This document shows, in pieces, positions 50,537 to 59,907 of a DNA stretch of 64,000 nt. Source of the DNA: JANQIO01 sp038746745 (GTDB lineage Bacteria; Pseudomonadota; Gammaproteobacteria; Pseudomonadales; Halieaceae). The notes beneath the pieces are model-generated. The model ran no database searches and had not been told where the DNA came from. It saw only the letters and a program-made list of their open reading frames with translations. Position numbers and translations under genes: made by a program. Position 1 is the first letter of the stretch, and every line of letters starts with the position of its first letter. Where the stretch lies: NCBI GenBank assembly GCA_038746745.1, contig JBCDKJ010000016.1:1-64000 (forward strand). Reading direction: 5' to 3'.

Positions 50537-52615
50537 TCAGCGACCCGGCAACGAGCTTTCTGCCCCGTCGCTTATAGGTGCATTCAGCCAGATTGGTGAC
50601 GACCAGGCGCGCTCCTGAATGGTTGCGGGCAGATCGGGACGTGGTTCAACGCGCGCGCGAATCGCATCCCAGGTAGACCAGCGACAGGTGGGGTTTTCCA
50701 GAGCGCGCACATAGTAGAAGGCGCTGTCCTCAGCGCGAAAATCGGGGTCCCGCCAGGCGACCTTGAGTTCTGCCGCACCGACGCCTGCGCTTGTGGAACA
50801 GTCCGACAGATCAACACTGGCGCCGTTGTCCGGGCAGCGATGAGTGTTTGGGTCTACGGTCAGCCCGTCGCTACACGCCACGTCGTATACTTGCTCCCGG
50901 TGCTCACCATTTTCCAGCCAGCCCTTGATGATTTGCAGGCGCTGCAGGGGCACGGAAAAGCTGTCGGCTTTGGCCCAGGCGATAAAGAGCGGCGAAACCT
51001 GTTCAGCGGGAAGCTCACCCCCCATCGGCGTTCCGTTGTCATAGGCCTTGCGGATTACGTCAGGCGCGTCCAGTGCCGATTCGGAGAGGCTGGGGCTGGC
51101 GAAAAATCGCAGCTTCATGCGGGGACCGCTGGTGGCAAAGGTTTCTTTGCGGCGGAAAGCGTTGTAAATCGCGTCTCGCGTGTTTTCTTCTGCCCACACG
51201 CCGGTTAACCCTGAGGCCGACCAGTACTCAAAGGACGAGATCTCCAGGTAGTTGCGTCCTTCAACGCCGACTAGCGTGTTGCTGTCCATGAAGCGCGCGA
51301 TGGTGCCGTTCAGGAAGCTCGCGGGCACTGATCCTCGGCGCTCCGGAGTGCCATCCAGCATGCCGGTTTTGGAGTGGTAGTTGTTTTCCTCCGGGTAGGC
51401 CGCCCCGGTGTGAGTATCGGTCGCACCCACAAGGCCGAAGCGGTACGGGTTGATAAAGCCCTGCGCCTGCAGCGTTAATCCTCTAAGGTAGGCATCACGC
51501 ACGTAGCCACCTGCTGGCTCACTGTAGAGCTTGGTGGCTACGCGGTAGGGTGCAATCTCGAAGTTGGCCCACTCGTCGTTTTGGGACAGCAGCGGATGGG
51601 TTTCTGAGGTGCCCTTGACCTGAGACACTTCGACCAGGGGCTCATTGCGCAGCCGTTGGCTGGTGTAATCATCGTCCATGGGGTTACCGGCCCAGTCTGT
51701 GAGCAGGAACATCTGTCCGTTAGACCCATTGGAATTGTGGGGAATCGCCAGACTCTCGATGCCGTCATCGCGCAACCTGTCCATCCAGTCCCAAAGCCCT
51801 TCCGGGTTTTGCGAGTTGAGCCGGGAAAATGGCAGTGCCGGCAGCCGGTCGGTCCCTCGAAATATCACATTACGGTGCAGATTGCCCCGGTCATTGGAAG
51901 AGGTGGTGTACTCAAACGCGGCAAACGTTGTGAACACACCGGGCTGGTACGCCGCATCGGCGGCATCCACGGCACTGCGCCAGGCAGACCGGCTAATCGC
52001 GGAAACAACCTTCGGGTCAATTTCACCTGCGAGCAGCCCTTCGAGAATATCCGGTAGAAAACGGGTAAATGCGCGACCACGCTGTAGCAGACTGGAGCTG
52101 TTCATATTGTCGGGGTCGTTGATGCCGCGCATCAGCTCCGCCATTTCATAATGAGAGAAGCGCGGATCCACATCAGCCGCCTTTACCAACCCCATAAACA
52201 TGGCGTGGTCAGTGACAGCATAAAAGTCCAGCGGCTGTTGCAGTCGCACCTCAAATCCAACGGGGTGTCGCAGCGCTTGCCCCTGTGCGTAGCGGTAGGC
52301 GTCCGCCGGAGTTGCGGTGGTGCCAAATGAGTAAGCATCGAAGGAGTTGGCCGTGTGGACGTGTAAGTCGCCGAAGTAGGCATTGCGGTCCGGGTTTGCT
52401 GGAGCCGGACGACGGTCAATGATGCTGTTGTCCAGAGGGATCAGCTCGTTGCTGTCCCGAAATACACCCGCCAATCCCACATTTTCGTCTTGCTGCGCAT
52501 CCATCAAGCGCTGGTCGCACCCTAAAACGCCGCTAAGGATTAGCGGCAATATGGCGAACATCAATGTTGCACGTGAGAAGGCAGTGCCTATTCGAGCGGT
52601 GAAAAAGTTAGCCAT
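50537..52615 (-). CDS. DUF3604 family lipoprotein
   Basis: The 692-residue protein has a lipobox in LSGVLGCDQ; the lipidated residue would be Cys33, with Asp at +2, which in E. coli retains lipoproteins in the inner membrane. The PHP-like metal motif is YFGDLHVHTANS, and DFYAVTDHAMFMG follows, both typical of DUF3604 proteins. These resemble metal-dependent hydrolases but have no settled reaction. It converges with the histidine kinase gene, four bases apart. Confidence 0.87.
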   Translation of the reverse strand: MANFFTARIGTAFSRATLMFAILPLILSGVLGCDQRLMDAQQDENVGLAGVFRDSNELIPLDNSIIDRRPAPANPDRNAYFGDLHVHTANSFDAYSFGTTATPADAYRYAQGQALRHPVGFEVRLQQPLDFYAVTDHAMFMGLVKAADVDPRFSHYEMAELMRGINDPDNMNSSSLLQRGRAFTRFLPDILEGLLAGEIDPKVVSAISRSAWRSAVDAADAAYQPGVFTTFAAFEYTTSSNDRGNLHRNVIFRGTDRLPALPFSRLNSQNPEGLWDWMDRLRDDGIESLAIPHNSNGSNGQMFLLTDWAGNPMDDDYTSQRLRNEPLVEVSQVKGTSETHPLLSQNDEWANFEIAPYRVATKLYSEPAGGYVRDAYLRGLTLQAQGFINPYRFGLVGATDTHTGAAYPEENNYHSKTGMLDGTPERRGSVPASFLNGTIARFMDSNTLVGVEGRNYLEISSFEYWSASGLTGVWAEENTRDAIYNAFRRKETFATSGPRMKLRFFASPSLSESALDAPDVIRKAYDNGTPMGGELPAEQVSPLFIAWAKADSFSVPLQRLQIIKGWLENGEHREQVYDVACSDGLTVDPNTHRCPDNGASVDLSDCSTSAGVGAAELKVAWRDPDFRAEDSAFYYVRALENPTCRWSTWDAIRARVEPRPDLPATIQERAWSSPIWLNAPISDGAESSLPGR

Positions 52616-52690
52616 GGATGTTCTCTCGAGCTCTGGCCTACGCTGGCCGGGTTTTTATAATGCGCACTGGAAACCAGAGAGTATCAGACA

Positions 52691-53071
52691 ATGACGTGTT
52701 ACGGCGGTGGTTGTCACTGCGGTGCCGTTCGCTTCGAGGTGGACTTATCTGAGGCGCCAGAAGTGCACCGCTGCAATTGTTCCATGTGCAGCATGCTGGG
52801 CTATGAGCATTTGATTGTTCCTGCAGCAAATTTCCGCTTGCTGCAAGGTGAGTCAGCGCTGACCACATATACCTTTAACACGGGTGTTGCGCAGCATCGT
52901 TTTTGTCGGCATTGCGGGATCAAGTCGTTCTACGTCCCGCGTTCGAATCCCGACGGTTTCAGCGTCAACCTGCGCTGTCTCGATACACAGCCAGATAATC
53001 TTACGTTTTACGACTTTGACGGTCAGCATTGGGAGCAACATGCGCACAGCCTGACGCACTTAAGTCAGTAG
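52691..53071 (+). CDS. GFA/CENP-V family zinc protein
   Basis: The 126-residue protein has the family's cysteine sets: GGGCHCGAVRFEV near the start, CNCSMC (about 28-33) and FCRHCGIKSFYVPRS. The fold binds one or two zinc ions; some members act on S-hydroxymethylglutathione, but most are uncharacterised. It is divergent from the DUF3604 gene, with a 75-bp gap. Confidence 0.9.
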   Translation: MTCYGGGCHCGAVRFEVDLSEAPEVHRCNCSMCSMLGYEHLIVPAANFRLLQGESALTTYTFNTGVAQHRFCRHCGIKSFYVPRSNPDGFSVNLRCLDTQPDNLTFYDFDGQHWEQHAHSLTHLSQ

Positions 53072-53123
53072 TCTGAGGCTGATTTAGACAGCAGCGTTGC
53101 CTCGATTTCGCTAGAATGGCGCG

Positions 53124-55274
53124 ATGGATGTCACCCGCATTCTTGACCCCCTCAATGACGCCCAGCGCGATGCCGTAGCGGCAGAAAGCCAGAATATGCT
53201 GGTGCTGGCTGGCGCCGGTAGTGGTAAAACTCGCGTGCTCGTGCATCGCATTGCATGGCTGATCCAGGCAGAGGGCTTGTCGCCCTGGTCTATTCTCGCT
53301 GTCACCTTCACCAACAAGGCAGCGCGCGAGATGCGCTCCCGCATTGAAGAGATGCTGGCGATCGGAACCCACGGAATGTGGGTAGGCACATTTCATGGAC
53401 TGGCTCATCGCCTGCTGAAAGCCCACTGGCAGGAGGCCGGGTTACCGCAGAACTTTCAAATTCTCGATGCCGACGATCAGCTACGCCTGGTCAAACGCAT
53501 TTGTCGCGATCTGGAGCTGGACGAAGCCCGCTGGCCACCGCGACAGGCAGTCTGGTACATCAATGGGCAAAAGGATGAGGGGCTGCGTTCGGCCCATATA
53601 GAAGCGCCGCAATCAGATCCGTTTGCCACAACCATGCTCAGGATATACAGGGCCTATGAAGAGGCCTGTGAGCGGGGCGGCATGGTGGATTTTGCCGAGC
53701 TGCTGCTGCGTGCCCATGAGCTTTGGCTTAAAAATCCTGAGTTGCTGGAGCACTACCGCGGGCGCTTTCGGCACGTGCTGGTAGACGAATTTCAGGACAC
53801 CAATACGATTCAATATGCCTGGTTGCGGGTACTGGCAGGACAGTCTATTCCCATAGTAGCGGTTGGTGATGACGACCAATCTATCTACGGTTGGCGTGGC
53901 GCGAAGATCGAGAATATTCAGCGCTTCGGCGAAGACTTCACACCTGTGCGTACGGTGCGCCTTGAACAAAACTATCGGTCGACGGAGACCATTCTGAAAG
54001 CCGCTAATGCTGTGATCTCCCACAACTATGATCGGTTGGGCAAAGAGCTGTGGACCGCAGGCGATCAGGGTGAGGCGATAACGCTTTATGCAGGTTTCAA
54101 TGAACAGGACGAGGCACGCTTTATTGTGGAGCGCATTGAATCATGGGTCGCCGGAGGGGAGCTTCGCAGCGAGAGCGCAATTCTTTATCGCTCCAACGCG
54201 CAGTCTCGTGTGCTGGAAGAAGCGCTGATCAGATCGGGCATGCCCTACCGCATTTACGGCGGGCAGCGCTTTTACGAGCGCCTCGAGATTCGCAATGCGC
54301 TGGCCTACATGCGTTTGATGGTGAGCCGTGGCGACGACGCCGCGCTGGAGCGTGTGATTAATACGCCACCGCGCGGCATAGGCGGTAAAACGGTGGATGT
54401 TGTGCGCGATACGGCACGAGAGCGGCAGGTGCCACTGTGGCAGGCGATCACCATCCTGAAAGAGGAAGTGGCATTGCCGGGGCGAGCGCTGAATGCGTTG
54501 GAGGCATTCCGCGTATTGATAGACGAGCTCGACACAGCCACGTCGGAGCTGAAACTCGATGAGCTGACGGAACACGTGGTGGAAGTGAGTGGGCTGCTTG
54601 AATACCACGCTAAGGAAAGGGGAGAGAGAGGTCAGGCCCGGGTCGAAAACCTGCAGGAACTGGTCACGGCAGCGCGTCAGTTTGAGCCGGAAAATCAGGA
54701 GCTTTCGCCCCTGCAGGAGTTTCTGGATAACGCCGCGCTGGATGCCGGAGAGGCACAGGCGGATGCCCACGAGGATAGCGTGCAGCTCATGACCCTGCAC
54801 TCCGCCAAAGGCTTGGAGTTTCCCCTGGTGTTTCTGGCGGGTATGGAAGAGAACCTGTTTCCCCATCGCATGTCGCTGGAGGAACCAGGCCGTCTGGAGG
54901 AGGAGCGCAGGCTCTGCTACGTGGGTATTACCAGGGCTATGCAGCGACTGGTAATCAGTTATGCCGAAACGCGCAGGCTGCACGGCAATGAGAACTTCAA
55001 TGCGCCGTCCCGCTTCATTCGAGAGATTCCCACGGAGCTAATGGAGGAAGTGCGGCTCAATAACACCATCACGCGACCCGCCATGATTGGACAGGCCGCC
55101 GAGGCTGCCGACACCGGCCTTAACCTGGGGCAGCGCGTTTTTCACCAGGTGTTCGGTGAGGGAGTGGTGCTGAATTTTGAGGGACGTGGCAGCAACGCCC
55201 GGGTTGAAGTGAACTTTGACGACGAGGGTAGCAAGTGGCTGGTGGTGCAATACGCCAATCTGCAGGCCATGTAA
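53124..55274 (+). CDS. uvrD: DNA helicase II
   Basis: This SF1 3'-5' helicase acts in nucleotide excision and mismatch repair. Motif I is AGAGSGKT (about residues 30-37), Ia is VTFTNKAAREM, II is LVDEFQDTN, III is VGDDDQSIYGWRGA, IV is RLEQNYRST, V is LMTLHSAKGLEFPLVF, VI is EERRLCYVGITRAM. The C-terminus has a Tudor-like segment with GQRVFHQVFGEGVVLNFEG, as in UvrD. It is 716 residues, full length. Confidence 0.96.
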   Translation: MDVTRILDPLNDAQRDAVAAESQNMLVLAGAGSGKTRVLVHRIAWLIQAEGLSPWSILAVTFTNKAAREMRSRIEEMLAIGTHGMWVGTFHGLAHRLLKAHWQEAGLPQNFQILDADDQLRLVKRICRDLELDEARWPPRQAVWYINGQKDEGLRSAHIEAPQSDPFATTMLRIYRAYEEACERGGMVDFAELLLRAHELWLKNPELLEHYRGRFRHVLVDEFQDTNTIQYAWLRVLAGQSIPIVAVGDDDQSIYGWRGAKIENIQRFGEDFTPVRTVRLEQNYRSTETILKAANAVISHNYDRLGKELWTAGDQGEAITLYAGFNEQDEARFIVERIESWVAGGELRSESAILYRSNAQSRVLEEALIRSGMPYRIYGGQRFYERLEIRNALAYMRLMVSRGDDAALERVINTPPRGIGGKTVDVVRDTARERQVPLWQAITILKEEVALPGRALNALEAFRVLIDELDTATSELKLDELTEHVVEVSGLLEYHAKERGERGQARVENLQELVTAARQFEPENQELSPLQEFLDNAALDAGEAQADAHEDSVQLMTLHSAKGLEFPLVFLAGMEENLFPHRMSLEEPGRLEEERRLCYVGITRAMQRLVISYAETRRLHGNENFNAPSRFIREIPTELMEEVRLNNTITRPAMIGQAAEAADTGLNLGQRVFHQVFGEGVVLNFEGRGSNARVEVNFDDEGSKWLVVQYANLQAM

Positions 55275-55305
55275 GCTTGGAGTCAAGCAGCGAAAAGGAG
55301 TAGCC

Positions 55306-56457
55306 ATGACAGGCGCCTCGCGAGAACAAAGAGTGTTACCGCTGGTGGCTTTAGTGCTGCTGGCAGCACTGCTAGCTGCCTTGGCCGGCTGGGCGATGGA
55401 CCGGGTACAGCGCAGTACCGCAACAAGTGGAATCAGCGTTGGCGAAGACGACGTCATTCGCTGGAAGATGGTTACCACCTGGCCCAAGAACTTCCCCGGG
55501 CTGGGTTCTGCACCGGAAAACTTCTCGCGGCTGGTCAATGATATGAGCGGTGGTCGCCTGCGGGTACAGGTGTATGGCGCCGGAGAAATTGTGCCGGCTT
55601 TCGGCGTGTTTGACGCAGTGTCCCAGGGGGTTGCCGAGATGGGGCACGGAGCTGCCTATTACTGGACAGGCAAAGTGCCCGCCTCGGTATTCTTCACGGC
55701 CATCCCATTTGGTTTCACAGCCGACGAGGCCAGTGCCTGGATGCATTATGGTGGCGGCCTGGAGTTATGGCGCGAAGCGTACGCGCCCTTCAATCTGATT
55801 CCCATGGCCGGCGGCAATACCGGTGTGCAAATGGCGGGCTGGTTCAATCGCGAAATCAACTCTCTGGAGGATATGCGCGGGCTGAAGATGCGCATACCGG
55901 GGCTGGGGGGTGAAGTGTTTACCAGGTTGGGCGGTGTCGCCGTAACCATGCCGGGTGGCGAGCTGTACACGTCGCTGCAGACCGGCGTGATTGATGCGAC
56001 CGAGTGGGTGGGGCCCTATAACGATTTGGCCATGGGTTTGCATGAGGTGACCAAGTACTACTATTACCCGGGCTGGCAGGAGCCTGGTCCGATGCTGGAG
56101 GTGATTGTGAACAAGCCTGCATTCCAGTCGCTACCACCCGACCTGCAGGCGATCGTTGAAACCGCGTCGCGCGCCGTCAATCAGGACATGCTGGACGAGT
56201 ACACAGCGCGTAATAACCGAGCGCTACAGGAGCTGGTGGACGATCACGGAGTCGAGCTGCGCCGGTTGCCCGATGATGTGTTACTAGAGCTGAAGCGCCT
56301 GTCGCGGGATGCTGTGGAAGAGCTGGCGGAAACGGATCCTGTCGCGGCGAAAGTGTATGCGTCGTTTACCGAGTTCTACAGCGGCGTGAAGAACTACCAC
56401 CACATCTCTGAGCAGGCCTATATCAACGCCAGAGATCTGGGCGACCCTGAGCCATAG
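55306..56457 (+). CDS. TRAP transporter substrate-binding protein, TakP-like
   Basis: The 383-residue DctP-superfamily receptor has an N-terminal hydrophobic segment (about 10-33) that may be a signal peptide or an anchor. VTTWPKNFPGLG, GLKMRIPGLGGEVF and GVIDATEWVGPYND are characteristic of the TakP group, which binds 2-oxo acids. The ATG at 55306 has AGGAG seven bases upstream; an in-frame start at 55216 lies inside uvrD. The membrane subunits are encoded convergently at 57811-59715. Confidence 0.88.
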   Translation: MTGASREQRVLPLVALVLLAALLAALAGWAMDRVQRSTATSGISVGEDDVIRWKMVTTWPKNFPGLGSAPENFSRLVNDMSGGRLRVQVYGAGEIVPAFGVFDAVSQGVAEMGHGAAYYWTGKVPASVFFTAIPFGFTADEASAWMHYGGGLELWREAYAPFNLIPMAGGNTGVQMAGWFNREINSLEDMRGLKMRIPGLGGEVFTRLGGVAVTMPGGELYTSLQTGVIDATEWVGPYNDLAMGLHEVTKYYYYPGWQEPGPMLEVIVNKPAFQSLPPDLQAIVETASRAVNQDMLDEYTARNNRALQELVDDHGVELRRLPDDVLLELKRLSRDAVEELAETDPVAAKVYASFTEFYSGVKNYHHISEQAYINARDLGDPEP

Positions 56458-56471
56458 GCCTGCGCGAATCG

Positions 56472-57329
56472 CTACTCTGGTTTCACAAATAGCAGCGTCA
56501 TGCGCTCGCTTTCACCGATGGCCCGGTGACGGTCTTTTTCTGCATCAGACTCCAGGCCGCGCAGATTGGGGGGTAGCTGCCAGACGCCATTTTCGTGGCG
56601 TTTGGTATCCAACGGGTTCAGGTTAAAAAACCCCTCGGCCTCCAGCTCAAAGCCCGCCGCCGTGGCGACAGCAATTACATAGTCGCGGCCCAGGTAGCCG
56701 ATATTTCTGGACATCCAGTCCTGGTCTTCGTCCGCCATGTGCTGCACGACGCCGAGCTTGCCGCCGGGCTTCAGCACATCAAAAAAATGCTCAAATGCCA
56801 CATGTTCCAGCCCGCGAGCACGCCAGCCGTGCGTGTTGCGGAAGGTCAGAATACGGTCAGCGCTGCCCGAAGGCGCTGCACTGATAGTGAGCGATTTTTC
56901 GGCTTCATCAAACATCAGGGAGGCAATCTCAACCTGATCGTAGACTCGTTTGTTAGCAGCGAGCTTTCTTTCGAATGCTTCCCGGGCGCGGGGCCGATAG
57001 CTGGCCTGGGTATCGGAAGCATCATAGTGCGCCGCAATCAGTTTGCCGCGCGTGCGCAGATAGGGCGCGAGGATTTCGGTGTACCAGCCACCCCCTGGCC
57101 AGATTTCTACCACAGTGTGGTATGGCTGCACATCGAACAGGGCCAGTGTTTGCACAGGATTACGGTAAGCGTCGCGGGCAGCGTAAGACGGAGTCCGTTG
57201 ATCGCCTGCGACCGCTTGTTCCAGCGCAGCCACGTCCGCCCATGCAGACGCGCAACCCAGCAGGGAGGCCACCAACAAGCACAGGGATGATCTTGCTAGC
57301 GATGGTGTTGTGATGCGTGCAGAATTCAT
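56472..57329 (-). CDS. Exported SAM methyltransferase-like protein
   Basis: The 285-residue protein has a signal sequence (about 15-32; LCLLVASLLGCASAWA, which might even be a lipobox with LLGC). The mature domain has a methyltransferase-type motif VVEIWPGGGWYTEILAPYL and a conserved FFDVLKPGGKLGVVQH. Exported proteins of this type are known as predicted methyltransferases of unknown substrate; SAM is not normally found in the periplasm, so the activity is doubtful. It is the last gene of a minus run dctQ-dctM-yciA-this. Confidence 0.82.
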   Translation of the reverse strand: MNSARITTPSLARSSLCLLVASLLGCASAWADVAALEQAVAGDQRTPSYAARDAYRNPVQTLALFDVQPYHTVVEIWPGGGWYTEILAPYLRTRGKLIAAHYDASDTQASYRPRAREAFERKLAANKRVYDQVEIASLMFDEAEKSLTISAAPSGSADRILTFRNTHGWRARGLEHVAFEHFFDVLKPGGKLGVVQHMADEDQDWMSRNIGYLGRDYVIAVATAAGFELEAEGFFNLNPLDTKRHENGVWQLPPNLRGLESDAEKDRHRAIGESERMTLLFVKPE

Positions 57330-57383
57330 AGAGCTTCTCTGTGTGGTACGTTAATTTCTATGTGTCAGGTCTCGATGTTTGAC

Positions 57384-57782
57384 TTATCCGCGCGCTGACA
57401 CGGCGCGGGTGCGCCCATTTTCATCGATGGCGACAAACACAAATTCGCCCTCGGTTACCTTGATAGGCTCACCGTCGTGCTTGGAGTTGATCCAGACTTC
57501 CACCATCATCCGGATTGAGCTGCGACCAATTTCTAATACATCGGTGTAGCAGCTAACGACAGCGCCAACATGCACCGGCGTTAAAAATGCCATCCCGTCA
57601 ACGGCGACGGTGGCAACCCTGCCCGCAGCGACCTCACCCGCCGCGATGCCGCCGGCGAGGTCCATCTGCGACAGCAACCACCCGCCAAAAATATCGCCAT
57701 TGGCATTGGTGTCCTTCGGCATGGCGATGGTTTGCAAGGCCAGTTCACCCTGAGGCAGCGGCGTGCTGTCGATATCGTTCAT
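57384..57782 (-). CDS. yciA: Acyl-CoA thioester hydrolase YciA
   Basis: The 132-residue hotdog-fold thioesterase has AMPKDTNANGDIFGGWLLSQ, the conserved catalytic segment with Asp near residue 24, then MDLAGGIAAGEVAAGRVATV. Length equals E. coli YciA. The longer frame from 57908 is rejected because it overlaps dctM and lacks homologous sequence. It lies 28 bp after dctM and may be co-transcribed. Confidence 0.93.
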   Translation of the reverse strand: MNDIDSTPLPQGELALQTIAMPKDTNANGDIFGGWLLSQMDLAGGIAAGEVAAGRVATVAVDGMAFLTPVHVGAVVSCYTDVLEIGRSSIRMMVEVWINSKHDGEPIKVTEGEFVFVAIDENGRTRAVSARG

Positions 57783-57810
57783 GTAGGTTCCATTCGCAGC
57801 GGCGAACCGC

Positions 57811-59190
57811 TTAGTGATTGAGTGTCTCGGGCAGCCAGGTGGCGAGTTCCGGCCAGATGACCAGCAGCACCAAGACGCTGAGCTGGATAATAATAAATGG
57901 AATGACACCGCGGTAGATAGCGCCGGTGGGAATACTCTCCGGTGCCACTCCCCTCAGATAGAACAGTGCGAAACCGAATGGTGGTGTCAAAAAAGAGGTC
58001 TGCAGGTTAATAGCAATCATGATGCCCAGCCACACCGGATCCAAACCCATGGTCAACAGCACCGGCCCCACTACGGGCACCACCACAAAGGTGATTTCGA
58101 TGAAGTCGAGAATAAAGCCGAGCAAAAAGATGATCAGCATAACGACCAGCGTGGCGCCCATGACGCCGCCCGGCATCGCATGAAAATAATGGTGGATAAG
58201 CTCCTCGCCTCCAAAGCCACGAAACACCAGCGAGAATAGCGCCGCTCCTATGAGAATCATGAACACCATGCACGTGACTTCCAGCGTGTTAGTGACGACC
58301 TCACGCAGCCGGAGCATGTCCATCTGACCCTTGGCCAGCGCCAGCAGCAGTGCGCCAATAGCGCCAACGCCGGCAGCTTCTGTGGGTGTTGCTGCGCCGC
58401 TTAGTATGGAGCCCAGTACTGTGGTAATCAGCACCAGCGGTGGAGCCAGTCCGCGCAGCAGGCCAGGCAGGGACACCGACTTCACCTCACTAACCGCTGG
58501 CGCATGCTGGGGACGTACAGTTGCATAGGTGATGAGATACAGGATGTATAAGGCCACGAGAATCAGCCCGGGAATCAGGGCTCCTATAAATAAGTCCCCT
58601 ACTGACACGGTGTCGGGATTAAAGATGTTCATCTTCAACTGCGCCTGCTGATAGGCGCTGGAGAGAATATCGCCCAGTAGTACCAGGGCTATGGAGGGCG
58701 GGATAATCTGTCCCAGCGTTCCAGTTGCGCAAATGGTGCCTGTGGCCAGCGCGGGATCGTAGCCGCGCTTTACCATGCTCGGCAGCGACAGCAGTCCCAT
58801 GGTCACCACGGTGGCGCCAACAATGCCGGTGGAGGCGGCCAGCAGTGCACCGACCACCACTACCGAGATGCCAAGTCCACCGCGCAAGCTCGCAAAGACC
58901 CTGGCCATATTGTCCAGAAGCTCTTCTGCAACTCGCGACTTTTCAAGGACAACACCCATCATGATGAACAGAGGTACCGCGATTAGCGTGATGTTGCTGA
59001 CCGTGCCAAATAAACGCCCCGGCAGTGCGGACAGAAACGCAGGGTCGAAGCTGCCCAGCAGAATACCGCCGATGGCAAATAACAGCGCTGTGCCAGCCAG
59101 CGTGTATGCGACCGGGTAGCCAGCCATGAGCGCAATGCAAACGCAGGCGAACATGTAGAGAGAGGCAAAACTGTAGGGCGTATCTGTCAT
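57811..59190 (-). CDS. TRAP transporter large permease (DctM)
   Basis: The 459-residue integral membrane protein has about 12 hydrophobic segments and the DctM pattern: VPLFIMMGVVLEKSRVAEEL, ASTGIVGATVVTMGLLSLPSMV, and GTLGQIIPPSIALVLLGDI in its parts. It forms the sodium-driven channel with DctQ, 15 bp upstream. The solute receptor is likely the TakP-type protein at 55306. Confidence 0.94.
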   Translation of the reverse strand: MTDTPYSFASLYMFACVCIALMAGYPVAYTLAGTALLFAIGGILLGSFDPAFLSALPGRLFGTVSNITLIAVPLFIMMGVVLEKSRVAEELLDNMARVFASLRGGLGISVVVVGALLAASTGIVGATVVTMGLLSLPSMVKRGYDPALATGTICATGTLGQIIPPSIALVLLGDILSSAYQQAQLKMNIFNPDTVSVGDLFIGALIPGLILVALYILYLITYATVRPQHAPAVSEVKSVSLPGLLRGLAPPLVLITTVLGSILSGAATPTEAAGVGAIGALLLALAKGQMDMLRLREVVTNTLEVTCMVFMILIGAALFSLVFRGFGGEELIHHYFHAMPGGVMGATLVVMLIIFLLGFILDFIEITFVVVPVVGPVLLTMGLDPVWLGIMIAINLQTSFLTPPFGFALFYLRGVAPESIPTGAIYRGVIPFIIIQLSVLVLLVIWPELATWLPETLNH

Positions 59191-59205
59191 AGGGCGTCGT
59201 CGGGC

Positions 59206-59715
59206 TTAGCCAGCATCTATCAGCGTGAGCGCGTTGCGGGCAAGCTCGGCTATTCCCTGTAGCAGCAGGCTCAATGCCATCAGCGGGATGAGACTTTTAA
59301 GCAGGAAAACCGCGTGGATGCCACCCGGGTCCGGTGAACCTTCGCGAATACGCCACGCCTCCAGAACAAAGTCTGCACTTATTGCCATAACAAACAGGCA
59401 GAAGGGCAGCAGAAAAAGTACGGCACCGACCGCGTTAACCCAGGCTTGCTGCCGAAGCGTGAAGCGGCGGTAAAAAATATCGACTCGTACGTGGCCGTCT
59501 CGGCGCAGGGTGAAGGCCGCGCCCATCATGAACAGCAGAGCATGCATATAGGTGATGCATTCCTGCAGCGCCACCGAGCCCACTCCAAGCCCATAGCGCA
59601 GCGCAACGATGAGACCCGTGGTGACCGCCAGCAGCAAACAGACCCAGGCCAGTGCACGGCCTGAACGCTCGGTAAAACCATCGATGATGTCGATACAGCG
59701 GCGTATCGTAGGCAT
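59206..59715 (-). CDS. TRAP transporter small permease (DctQ)
   Basis: The 169-residue four-helix membrane protein has LAWVCLLLAVTTGLIVALRY, the central DGHVRVDIFYRRF, and a conserved W/E segment near LEAWRIREGSPDPG. The ATG at 59715 (MPTIRRCIDIIDG) is chosen because a DctQ usually begins close to its first helix; an upstream in-frame ATG at 59793 adds 26 unlikely residues. It is co-transcribed with DctM. Confidence 0.9.
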   Translation of the reverse strand: MPTIRRCIDIIDGFTERSGRALAWVCLLLAVTTGLIVALRYGLGVGSVALQECITYMHALLFMMGAAFTLRRDGHVRVDIFYRRFTLRQQAWVNAVGAVLFLLPFCLFVMAISADFVLEAWRIREGSPDPGGIHAVFLLKSLIPLMALSLLLQGIAELARNALTLIDAG

Positions 59716-59850
59716 GTGTAGAGAGCGCTCCCCGGGTGGTATTTGAAGTGGTCCGGAGTATGATGCGCAGCAGTATATCACTGGCCAGTGCACTACTATG
59801 CCGCAGGGCTAGCCACTGCCAGGCCCCTGCTCGTGAAGATACTGGTTGTA

Positions 59851-59864
59851 GCAGATCGATCTGC
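59851..59864. promoter_or_regulatory. Perfect 14-bp palindrome before yaaA
   Basis: GCAGATCGATCTGC is a perfect palindrome 44 bp upstream of yaaA, in the divergent gap with dctQ. It may be an operator; no partner is known. Confidence 0.4.
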
Positions 59865-59907
59865 TGATGAATTGAACCGTTGACGAAATAATACGAAGAG
59901 TGAACCC

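Noticed and set aside
52565..52580. parS-like word TGTTGCACGTGAGAAG
   Set aside because: It matches the parS consensus at about 12 of 16 positions but lies inside a coding region 43 kb from parAB, and the outer arm is broken. A second weak match near 10632 is poorer still.
52935..52955. tRNA T-loop-like GTTCGAATCCC
   Set aside because: It lies in frame inside the GFA-family gene and no acceptor or anticodon arm can be formed around it.
54141..54983. Minus-strand frame (280 codons) inside uvrD
   Set aside because: uvrD is complete with all helicase motifs; the antisense frame has no support.
57783..57908. N-terminal extension of yciA
   Set aside because: The extra 42 residues overlap dctM, are unlike the family, and the ATG at 57782 gives the exact length of known YciA.
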